Shown here: positions 7,567 to 13,546 of the stretch, piece after piece
How positions within the stretch are numbered: the first letter of the stretch is position 1
Layout of the letters: every line of letters starts with the position of its first letter
DNA from: Pseudomonadota bacterium
GTDB lineage: Bacteria; Myxococcota; Polyangia; Polyangiales; Polyangiaceae
DNA: 14,226 nucleotides
Assembly: GCA_023419055.1 (NCBI GenBank)
Contig: JAEZYO010000661.1
Coordinates: forward strand, 1-14,226
Reading direction: 5' to 3'
Notes under the pieces: generated by a model
The model's input: only the letters and a program-made list of their open reading frames with translations
Database searches by the model: none
Told to the model about the DNA's origin: nothing
Made by a program: the position numbers and the translations under genes

Positions 7567-8636
7567 GGCGCGACCCCCTTCGCGCGAGCCGCGCTGTCGA
7601 CGTCGAAGACGATCTCGTCGACCGAGATGGAGCGGTCGATCGAGCGGTTCTGGAAGAGCAGCTTGGCGACGTTTCCGACCCGCACCTTGTCGGCCTCGGT
7701 CGGGATCCGCGGCACCGGCGCGGTGCGCGTCTCTTCGATGTCGACTTTCAAGAGCTCGCCGCTGACGGCGCTCGGACCCTTGTCGAAGAAGACGTTCTGG
7801 AACTTCTCCGGCTCGCGGTGCCCGAGGCGCACGAGATCGGCGTAGACGCGAACGAAGACTTGGAAGGCGGCCGGGTTCTTCTGAAGGAGCTCGACGTTGG
7901 CCGACGTGACCGTGACGTCGTCGGAGTCGAGCGCCGTCTCCTCGACGACGACGTTGGCTCCGTTCTTGATGGCCGTCGTGTAAAACACGTTGAAGGTCGC
8001 CCAGGCGTCGATCTTGCCCGTGGCAAAGGCCGCGGCTGCGTCGGGGGGCTGGATCGGAACGCGCGTGACTTTGTCGGCTGGCACGCCGTGCTTCTCGAGC
8101 GCCCGGAGGAGGACGTAGTCGCCGTGGGCGGCGAGGTTCACGGCCACTCGCTTGCCGACCAGATCCTCGACGCGCCTGATGCTGCTGCCCTTCGGCGAAA
8201 TGATCCCGGACTGGCGCAGCCCCGCCGGATCGCCGATCGCGAAGATCTTGAACTTCAGGTTGTGCGAGAGAGCCCCGACGATGGGGCTCACCGCGGCGCC
8301 CGAGGCGTTGATGGCTCCCGCGTTCATGGCCTCGAAGTTGGCGCTGAACGCGCCGGCCGCGGGCACCCACTCGATCTTGGCGTTCACCTTCGCGAGCTCG
8401 GGCTCGAAGATCCGCTCGCGCTTGGCGTAGGCGAGCGGACCCGCGTTACCGGGATCCGAGAACTTGATGGTCACGGCCTCGTAGCGTGCGGCGCTCTCCG
8501 CAGCGGACGAAGGAGACTCGGCGGGCGCGGGTTCGGCCTGGGTGCGGTTGCACGCCGAAAGGACGAAGGCGACGCCGAGCGCGCCGAAACGCATGAAGAA
8601 CGTGTTGAGCGCGGGGCGCCTTCGCTGACTGGGCAC
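7563..8636 (-). CDS. SsuA/TauA-type ABC importer substrate-binding lipoprotein
   Basis: 357 residues if started at GTG 8636; ATG 8594 (residue 15) is an alternative and still gives a short signal. The N-terminus has R-R-R, a hydrophobic stretch, and a lipobox L-S-A-C with Cys29, so it should be a lipid-anchored periplasmic protein. A low-complexity Ala/Pro/Ser linker follows (about 33-50). The two-lobe binding pattern then appears (I-K-F-S-D-P-G-N-A-G-P-L-A-Y-A, D-L-V-G-K-R-V-A-V-N, and G-K-I-D-A-W-A-T-F). A third lobe-specific Trp-rich loop is not evident. It starts a tight three-gene importer operon with coupled permease and ATPase. Operator-like site C lies 12-27 bases upstream of the GTG, which would put the site across the promoter. 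Ligand: probably a sulfonate or related compound. Confidence 0.9.
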   Translation of the reverse strand: MPSQRRRPALNTFFMRFGALGVAFVLSACNRTQAEPAPAESPSSAAESAARYEAVTIKFSDPGNAGPLAYAKRERIFEPELAKVNAKIEWVPAAGAFSANFEAMNAGAINASGAAVSPIVGALSHNLKFKIFAIGDPAGLRQSGIISPKGSSIRRVEDLVGKRVAVNLAAHGDYVLLRALEKHGVPADKVTRVPIQPPDAAAAFATGKIDAWATFNVFYTTAIKNGANVVVEETALDSDDVTVTSANVELLQKNPAAFQVFVRVYADLVRLGHREPEKFQNVFFDKGPSAVSGELLKVDIEETRTAPVPRIPTEADKVRVGNVAKLLFQNRSIDRSISVDEIVFDVDSAARAKGVAP

Positions 8637-8638
8637 GG

Positions 8639-8672
8639 TAGACTTGCGTCTAGCATAGGAGACGTTGGTCTA
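8639..8672. promoter_or_regulatory. Phased array of four TAGAC/GTCTA half-sites, including operator-like site C
   Basis: Two perfect inverted repeats sit side by side: TAGAC-ttgc-GTCTA at 8639-8652 and AGAC-gttg-GTCT at 8660-8671. Their centres are exactly 20 bp apart, about two helical turns. The inner halves also form GTCT-N8-AGAC at 8648-8663 (site C). Read on the minus strand, site C is GTCTCCTATGCTAGAC, 13 of 16 identical to site A. Outside it, GTCTACTAGTGTGGAT (8668-8683) is a weaker copy. TATGCT on the minus strand (8657-8652) may be the -10 element of the importer operon. McbR of Corynebacterium, a sulfur-metabolism repressor, recognises TAGAC-N6-GTCTA. The half-sites agree but the spacing here is 4, so the relation is only suggestive. 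Confidence 0.55.
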
Positions 8673-8692
8673 CTAGTGTGGATGTGGCGCGT

Positions 8693-9736
8693 TCAGGGCG
8701 CGGCAGCGGTATCGACGACCCGGAGCCCGGAACGAGCGATGAGGCGACGCGCAGCCGCGAGCGGGCGCGTGTCGATCCAGGCGCCCACGTCGAAATGGGT
8801 CGGGAGGTAGCCGCGCACGTGCAAAAACTTGATGAAGTCTGCGAGCGCCCCGATCGAGGACTCTTCGAGGTCGGTACCCAGGTGGCGGTTCACGTCGTCA
8901 CCGTACGCCGCGCGCACCCAGCGCTCCGCGGAGTTGGTCTCGCGGGCGACGTAGGCGACGGCCTCGCGCGGGTGCGCCTCCGCCCACTCACCGGCGAGGA
9001 TGGCTCGCTTCACGATGCGCGCGACGACGTCCGGGTAGTCGTCCGCGAGGTGGCCGTCGACCGTCAACGTGCGCGGAGAGTGGTTGTTCGCGCGGACTCG
9101 CACCTCCGGCACCTTCCACGTATCGAAGATCACGCGCGCCCCCGCTGAGTCGGCGAGCTCGAGGCCGCGCGAGCCCTTGTGGAAGATCGCGTCCACGGCG
9201 CCTGACTTCAGCGCGTCCACCTCGAGCGGTTCGCGCAGTGTGCCGGCGGGTCGATCGAACGAGTTGCCGCGGCGGGGGATGCGCACGAGCTCCACGTCCT
9301 CGAGCGACAATCCGGCGGTCTCGAGCGCGAGCTCGTAGACGCGCTCGGTCGTGGCCGCCCAAAAGTCGATCACGTCGTCGGGGCGCGTCGCGATGCCGAG
9401 CCGGCGCCCCCGGAGGTCCTTCACGCTCGAGATCCCCGAGTCCGGCAAGGTGAGGATCACCTGCGCCTCGTCGGTCCACGTGAGGCCGACCAAGCGGGTA
9501 TCCCGCCCCGCGGCGCGCGCCCAAATGGCGGGCACGCTGCCGCCTTGCCTGAACGAGTTCTTCTGAGAGTGGTCGTAGTGCGACTGGCGGACGTCGCGTT
9601 CGGCCGCCTCACGGATCGAGGCGATCGCGATTCCGTCGCCCGCGAACTCCTGCTCGAGCCAACCGAGTTGAACCGCGATGCCGACGCCGGTGGGAACGCC
9701 GCAGCGGGTGTACCAGAGTGTGTCAAGCTTCGTCAT
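8693..9736 (-). CDS. DszB-like desulfinase-family protein, copy 2
   Basis: 347 residues from ATG 9736, with an AAGGG ribosome site about 11 bases upstream. It is a clear paralog of the protein at 819-1886 (about half the residues identical by eye) with the same start M-T-x-x-D-T-L-W-Y-T-R-C. The DszB active-site positions are again present: Cys12 in R-C-G-V-P, His53 in S-H-Y-D-H, and Arg63 in R-Q-G-G. The second conserved block W-A-R-A-A-G-R-D-T-R-L-V-G-L-T-W-T-D-E-A-Q-V-I is nearly unchanged between copies. No signal peptide is visible, so it should work in the cytoplasm. Located 20 bases after the regulator gene, it is the last gene of the monooxygenase operon, a context that suits releasing sulfite from an oxidised organosulfur product. 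Expected labels elsewhere: ABC transporter substrate-binding protein. Catalysis is inferred. Confidence 0.82.
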   Translation of the reverse strand: MTKLDTLWYTRCGVPTGVGIAVQLGWLEQEFAGDGIAIASIREAAERDVRQSHYDHSQKNSFRQGGSVPAIWARAAGRDTRLVGLTWTDEAQVILTLPDSGISSVKDLRGRRLGIATRPDDVIDFWAATTERVYELALETAGLSLEDVELVRIPRRGNSFDRPAGTLREPLEVDALKSGAVDAIFHKGSRGLELADSAGARVIFDTWKVPEVRVRANNHSPRTLTVDGHLADDYPDVVARIVKRAILAGEWAEAHPREAVAYVARETNSAERWVRAAYGDDVNRHLGTDLEESSIGALADFIKFLHVRGYLPTHFDVGAWIDTRPLAAARRLIARSGLRVVDTAAAP

Positions 9737-9756
9737 CTAGAGGACCCTTTTCAAAG

Positions 9757-10533
9757 TCACGGCGCGAGCGATCCGGAGAGAAGCGGGAGCGCGTCGCTCG
9801 CCGGCGCGCCCTGTGCGTGAGAGATCGGTAAAGGCTCGCGGACCTTTCGAGGTGACGCCGCGCGCACGCCGCCGAGGAGCTTGTAGCCGGCGCCGCGTAG
9901 CGTCTCGAGGCGGAAGGCGCCGCCGAGCTTCTTCCGCAAGCGGCGTACGTGAATGTCGATCGTGCGGGGGCCCCCCGTGTAGCGCTCGCCCCAGACGTCG
10001 GCCAAGAGATCCCTTCGAGTGACGACTTCCCCGGTTCGCGCGTGAAGGTAGGAGAGCAGCCCGTACTCGCGGGCGGTGAGGCTCACCGAGCGACCGTCGA
10101 GCTTCACGTCTCGCCCCGCGGCGTCGAGCACGAGGCCCTGCTCCGCGGGCTGGGTCACGATCCGGCGCCGCCACTCGAGCGCGTCGAGGCGCCCGAAGAG
10201 CTCGCCCGCGCCGTAGGGGCGGACCAGGAAGTCGTCGAAGCCGCTCGCGGGCTCGTACAGGCCGATTTGCTCCGGCAAGAGCGACCAGAGCGCGAAGGCT
10301 TCCCTGAACTCTTCGTCGCGCCGGATCACGCCGAGCGCGAGCGGCGCCACCTCCGGATGATCTTCGGCCTCGAACACCAGCGCTCGCAGCGCCTGCGTCG
10401 AGTCGAGCGCAGGCGTCCGGTAAGCCGCGGGCAAGAGCAGCGGCTGGATCTGAAAGTGAAACCCAGCCGCCGTGCCCAAGCGCTCGAGGCGCTCCGCGTC
10501 GAGCGCGTGTTTGCCAACGACTGCGATCAGCAT
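9757..10533 (-). CDS. OmpR/PhoB-type winged-helix regulator with degenerate receiver domain
   Basis: 258 residues from ATG 10533; the open frame continues upstream into the aldolase gene but without family sequence. Residues 132-221 are a standard OmpR-type winged helix, with L-T-A-R-E-Y-G-L-L (152-160), the recognition helix T-I-D-I-H-V-R-R-L-R-K-K-L-G (191-204) and R-G-A-G-Y-K-L (213-219). Residues 1-122 look like a receiver fold that has lost its chemistry: no acidic pair after the first strand (M-L-I-A-V-V-G-K-H), F-E-A-E-D-H where the phospho-Asp strand should be, and R-P instead of the invariant K-P (105-106, D-F-L-V-R-P-Y). A Pro-rich tail (222-258) follows. No histidine kinase is in the window. 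It probably senses something other than phosphorylation and regulates the operon that contains it. Confidence 0.85.
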   Translation of the reverse strand: MLIAVVGKHALDAERLERLGTAAGFHFQIQPLLLPAAYRTPALDSTQALRALVFEAEDHPEVAPLALGVIRRDEEFREAFALWSLLPEQIGLYEPASGFDDFLVRPYGAGELFGRLDALEWRRRIVTQPAEQGLVLDAAGRDVKLDGRSVSLTAREYGLLSYLHARTGEVVTRRDLLADVWGERYTGGPRTIDIHVRRLRKKLGGAFRLETLRGAGYKLLGGVRAASPRKVREPLPISHAQGAPASDALPLLSGSLAP

Positions 10534-10535
10534 GG

Positions 10536-10583
10536 TTACTCCGTCAGGAAGGAGGCCACTTCCATGGTGAGCTCGTCGAGCAT
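10536..10583 (-). CDS. Possible 15-residue ORF between aldolase and regulator genes
   Basis: Reads M-L-D-E-L-T-M-E-V-A-S-F-L-T-E then TAA. It starts two bases after the aldolase TGA (tga-cc-atg) and stops two bases before the regulator ATG (taa-cc-atg), so ribosomes could pass from one gene to the next by reinitiation. GGAAG and GGAG-like bases inside it serve as the regulator's ribosome site. It may be a translational coupler or chance. Confidence 0.25.
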   Translation of the reverse strand: MLDELTMEVASFLTE

Positions 10584-10585
10584 GG

Positions 10586-11308
10586 TCAGTTGCTCGCCGG
10601 CGGTAGAAAGCCGAGCTTTCGCGCTTCTTCGGTGAGCCCACTCATCTTGTACTGCTGAGCCAACACCCCGGGCCCGTACTCGCGCGAGCCGCCGATGGCT
10701 TCAGCGAGCAGCTGGAGCTTGGCGCCTTCTTCGAGGATCAGGATGAATTCGGCTGTCTTGCGCAGACCCTGGCGGCCCCAGACCGTGGAGCCCCCGTTGG
10801 CCTCGAGGATGGCGGGCAGGTGCGGATCGATCCGGAGCTTCTCGAGGATGAAGTCCTGCTCGGGCTGCCGGCGATCGATGTAGTTCGGGAGCTCCTTGGT
10901 GAGGAGGAAGCGCTGCACGGGCACGTAGCGGATCGGCAGCGTGCGGTGCGTCTGCGCCCAGGCGCCGAGGTACGGCGAGTGGACGTGGGAGACGGTCGTG
11001 ATCTCCGGGTGTTGCTCGAAGATCTTCGTGTAGCGGCCGAGCGCGCCACCCCGGGCCTTGCCGAGGTAGACGGTGCCGTCGAAGCCGAAGACGAGCGGCT
11101 CGAGCGGGCGGTTCTTCTCGAAGGGGCCGGGATAGTTCAGCGAGAGGAGCTTGGTTTCGCCGGGGATGCGCTCGATGAAACCCACCGTGCCGTTGGCGGT
11201 GATGGTGCCCGTCTCGCGAAAGACCTGGAACGCCAGCTCGGCCTGCTCGATGGCTTCCACCACGAATTTGGTCGCGTGGCTGCCGAGTTCCTTTTCCGTC
11301 GTGCTCAT
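10586..11308 (-). CDS. Class II aldolase/adducin-fold protein, metal site altered
   Basis: 240 residues from ATG 11308, with AGAGAGAGG directly upstream; 38 bases after the monooxygenase stop. The family signature H-x-H is present (His108 and His110 in S-H-V-H-S-P), as is the C-terminal block L-E-A-N-G-G-S-T-V-W-G, then an amphipathic helix and I-L-E-E-G-A-K-L-Q. Class II aldolases and epimerases (FucA, AraD) bind zinc with a third His in N-H-G; here it reads N-G-G (171-173). The usual P-S-S-E segment that supplies the Glu before H-x-H is absent too (G-G-A-L-G-R-Y). So a standard retro-aldol activity is doubtful. It may act on the carbon skeleton left after desulfonation, or in some non-catalytic way. 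The operon context between flavin monooxygenases and DszB-like gene is the best clue. Confidence 0.85.
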   Translation of the reverse strand: MSTTEKELGSHATKFVVEAIEQAELAFQVFRETGTITANGTVGFIERIPGETKLLSLNYPGPFEKNRPLEPLVFGFDGTVYLGKARGGALGRYTKIFEQHPEITTVSHVHSPYLGAWAQTHRTLPIRYVPVQRFLLTKELPNYIDRRQPEQDFILEKLRIDPHLPAILEANGGSTVWGRQGLRKTAEFILILEEGAKLQLLAEAIGGSREYGPGVLAQQYKMSGLTEEARKLGFLPPASN

Positions 11309-11346
11309 TGCCTCTCTCTTTCTTGCGAAATGCTTCGCCGCTCGCT

Positions 11347-12537
11347 TCAACTCAAAGCGACCTGTCGCGGCCCTCTGCTCTCGGACGGTTGATCGCTCAC
11401 GCGTGCTCGCACGAGCGGCAGCACCTCTTCTCCGATCCGGTACGCCTCCTCGAGGTGCGGGGTCCCCGCGAGGACGAAAGAGTCGACACCCACGCGCAAG
11501 TAGCGATCGAGCCACTCCGCCGCCTGCTCGTAGCTGCCCACCACGCCGATCGCAGGGCCTCCGCGGAACAGGCTGAAGCCGCCCCACAAACCCGGGCCGA
11601 ACTTCTGATCGACGTCGAGATCCCGGAAGTGGCTCACGCGTTCGGGCCGGAAGGCACGCTGACGCTGGAACCCGACGGAGTCACCCGCGGAGGCGTCGAG
11701 CCGTTGGAGGCGCGCGGGGTCCAGGGCCGCGAAGCCGCGCTCGACTTCGGCCCAAGCTTCTTCTGCGGTCGGCCGCGCGAGGATGTCGAAACGCAGGGAC
11801 ACCTTCGCGCTCCGGCCCTCTTTCGCGGCGCGCTCCTTCACGCGATCGAGCTTCGGCTTCAGCGACTCGAGCGGCTCGAGGTGCGACAGGTAGTAGTCGG
11901 CGTGACGCCCGGCGGCGGCGACGGCGGCGTCCGAAGAGCCCGAGAAGTAGATTTCGGGTAGCGGCTGCGTGGAAAAGGGAGGTTCGAGCCCGCCGTTCTC
12001 TACTCGATAGAAGCGCCCTTCGAAGCTGAAGGGCGCGTTTTGCCAGACGCCCTTCAGCACGTCGAGGAACTCGGAGGTCCGCGCGTAACGATCGTCGTGC
12101 GCGACGCGATCGCCCCACCAGAGCTGAGCGGGGCCGCCGCCACCCGTGATGATGTTGTAGACCAGCCTGCCGCGCGACAGCCGCTGCAGGCTCGCGGACA
12201 GGCGCGCCGCGTGGACCGGGTTCACGAAGCCCGGCTGGAAGGCGATCATGAAGCGGAAGGTCCTGGTCTCGCGCGCGAGCGCGGGCGCGACCGTCCAGGG
12301 GTCGTCGGTCCCGGGGAACGAGGGCAGGAGTCCACCGACGAACCCCGAGTACTCGGCCGCGCGCGCGATGTCGGCGAGATGGTCGGCGTAGGCGAAGCCG
12401 TCCGGGCCGTCCGGCGCGGTGCCGGGCGCGAGGTTCCCGGGGCGATTCGGCGTCCAGTCGCCGCGGTTGTAGCCCTTTATCGCGAACTCTCCCTTGCAGC
12501 CGTGCATGGGGAGTCGAAAGTAGACGTCGATGCTCAT
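11347..12537 (-). CDS. SsuD-family FMNH2-dependent monooxygenase (LLM class), full length
   Basis: 396 residues from ATG 12537, GGAG upstream, 11 bases after the preceding gene. A bacterial-luciferase-type TIM barrel that should use reduced flavin and oxygen to cleave the C-S bond of a sulfonate. It follows E. coli SsuD (381 residues) from the start (F-R-L-P-M-H-G; SsuD F-L-P-T-H-G) to the end (S-F-V-L-A-G-T-P-H-L-E-E-A-Y-R). It keeps the long mobile loop and Arg in L-F-R-G-G. It differs at two SsuD active-site spots: no Cys in the loop P-S-F-P-G-T-D-D-P-W (SsuD Cys54), and R-F-D where SsuD has R-L-H (His228). An insert of about 20 residues after M-H-G (about 13-35) is not in SsuD. So it likely has a different substrate. 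No flavin reductase (SsuE) gene is in the window. Confidence 0.9.
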   Translation of the reverse strand: MSIDVYFRLPMHGCKGEFAIKGYNRGDWTPNRPGNLAPGTAPDGPDGFAYADHLADIARAAEYSGFVGGLLPSFPGTDDPWTVAPALARETRTFRFMIAFQPGFVNPVHAARLSASLQRLSRGRLVYNIITGGGGPAQLWWGDRVAHDDRYARTSEFLDVLKGVWQNAPFSFEGRFYRVENGGLEPPFSTQPLPEIYFSGSSDAAVAAAGRHADYYLSHLEPLESLKPKLDRVKERAAKEGRSAKVSLRFDILARPTAEEAWAEVERGFAALDPARLQRLDASAGDSVGFQRQRAFRPERVSHFRDLDVDQKFGPGLWGGFSLFRGGPAIGVVGSYEQAAEWLDRYLRVGVDSFVLAGTPHLEEAYRIGEEVLPLVRARVSDQPSESRGPRQVALS

Positions 12538-12548
12538 GAGGTGCTCCG

Positions 12549-13535
12549 TCAGACCGTGGCGAGCGCGGGACCGGTCGCGATGCGTGAGGGCAGCCGCGGC
12601 AACACGTGCTCACCGAGCCGGTAGGCCTCCTCGAGGCGCGGCTGACCATCGAGCACGAAGAGCTCTACGCCGAGCCGCGCGTAACCTTCGAGGCGGCTCG
12701 CGACCCGCGCGTAGCTGCCGCTGACGGCGATGCTGGACAGCGTGTGATCGCTGTCCCGGTACGCCTCTTCCTCCGTGTGGCGAGCGACCACGCGGAGCCG
12801 AATGCCGAGCTTCGGCTTCGTTCCCGCGCGCTCCGCCGCGCGCTCGAGACGGCGCACTTCCGGCTCGAGCACGTCGAGATCGAGCGAGGGCAGGAAGTGC
12901 AAGTCAGCGTGGGCGGCGGCGAAAGCGAGCGCTTCGTCGGAGCGCCCCGAGGTCACGATGCGCGGGAGCGGAACCGAGGAGAGCGGGCTCTCGAGCCCAC
13001 CGGCTTCCACGTCGTAGAAGCGGCCGCGGAAGTCGTACGGGCGCGTCGTCCAGACACCCTTGAGCGCGGTCAGGTACTCGCCTGCGCGCTCGAACCAATC
13101 ACCGCCCTCGAGGAAATCACCGTGCTTGCGCCGCAGGCTCGGGTCACCCTCGAGCTCGAACGCGAGATCGAGGCGGTTCTCCGAGAGGCGCTGGAAGGAG
13201 GCCGCCATCTTCGCCAAGTAGACCGGCGTGGCGAAGGCGAGCCGGAGCTCCGGCAGGAAGCGCAGGCGACGCGTTTGACGCGCGAGGCCGGACGCGATGA
13301 TCCACGGATCCTCTCCGCTCGGCTGCCACGGGATGAAGACCCCGTGAAACCCCGAGACCTCCGCCGCGCGCGCCGCTTGCAGCAGGTAGTCGTAATAGTC
13401 GAACTTGCGCCCGCGATCGTCGGTGAGGCCCAGGGGCGAGAGGTTGGGCCGCGGGATCCCGCGATGGTCACCGCGGCGAGCGACGCCGCGGCCGTCACCG
13501 GCGGGAGGGAGGGTAAAGTAGTACTGAGTCGTCAT
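12549..13535 (-). CDS. Second SsuD-family LLM monooxygenase, lid loop missing
   Basis: 328 residues from ATG 13535. TGA-AGG of the preceding ATPase gene provides the ribosome site, 11 bases lie between the genes, and the sequence from M-T-T-Q-Y-Y-F-T-L-P matches its sibling; the open frame above this Met is not family-like. Barrel pattern: G-F-H-G-V-F-I-P-W-Q-P-S-G-E-D-P-W, then L-R-F-L-P-E-L-R, and the C-terminal G-V-E-L-F-V-L-D-G-Q-P-R-L-E-E-A-Y-R. Three SsuD functional points are gone: His11 (here A), His228 (R-L-R), and the whole loop of about 45 residues with Arg297. Residues S-D-H-T-L-S-S run straight into I-A-V-S-G-S-Y-A-R. It may be a different short LLM type, a partner subunit, or inactive. 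Confidence 0.85.
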   Translation of the reverse strand: MTTQYYFTLPPAGDGRGVARRGDHRGIPRPNLSPLGLTDDRGRKFDYYDYLLQAARAAEVSGFHGVFIPWQPSGEDPWIIASGLARQTRRLRFLPELRLAFATPVYLAKMAASFQRLSENRLDLAFELEGDPSLRRKHGDFLEGGDWFERAGEYLTALKGVWTTRPYDFRGRFYDVEAGGLESPLSSVPLPRIVTSGRSDEALAFAAAHADLHFLPSLDLDVLEPEVRRLERAAERAGTKPKLGIRLRVVARHTEEEAYRDSDHTLSSIAVSGSYARVASRLEGYARLGVELFVLDGQPRLEEAYRLGEHVLPRLPSRIATGPALATV

Positions 13536-13546
13536 CGAAAGAGCCT

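Noticed and set aside
7567..8370. N-terminal extension of the permease frame into the binding-protein gene
   Set aside because: Family similarity begins only after GTG 7566; the upstream part is an out-of-frame shadow of the lipoprotein gene.
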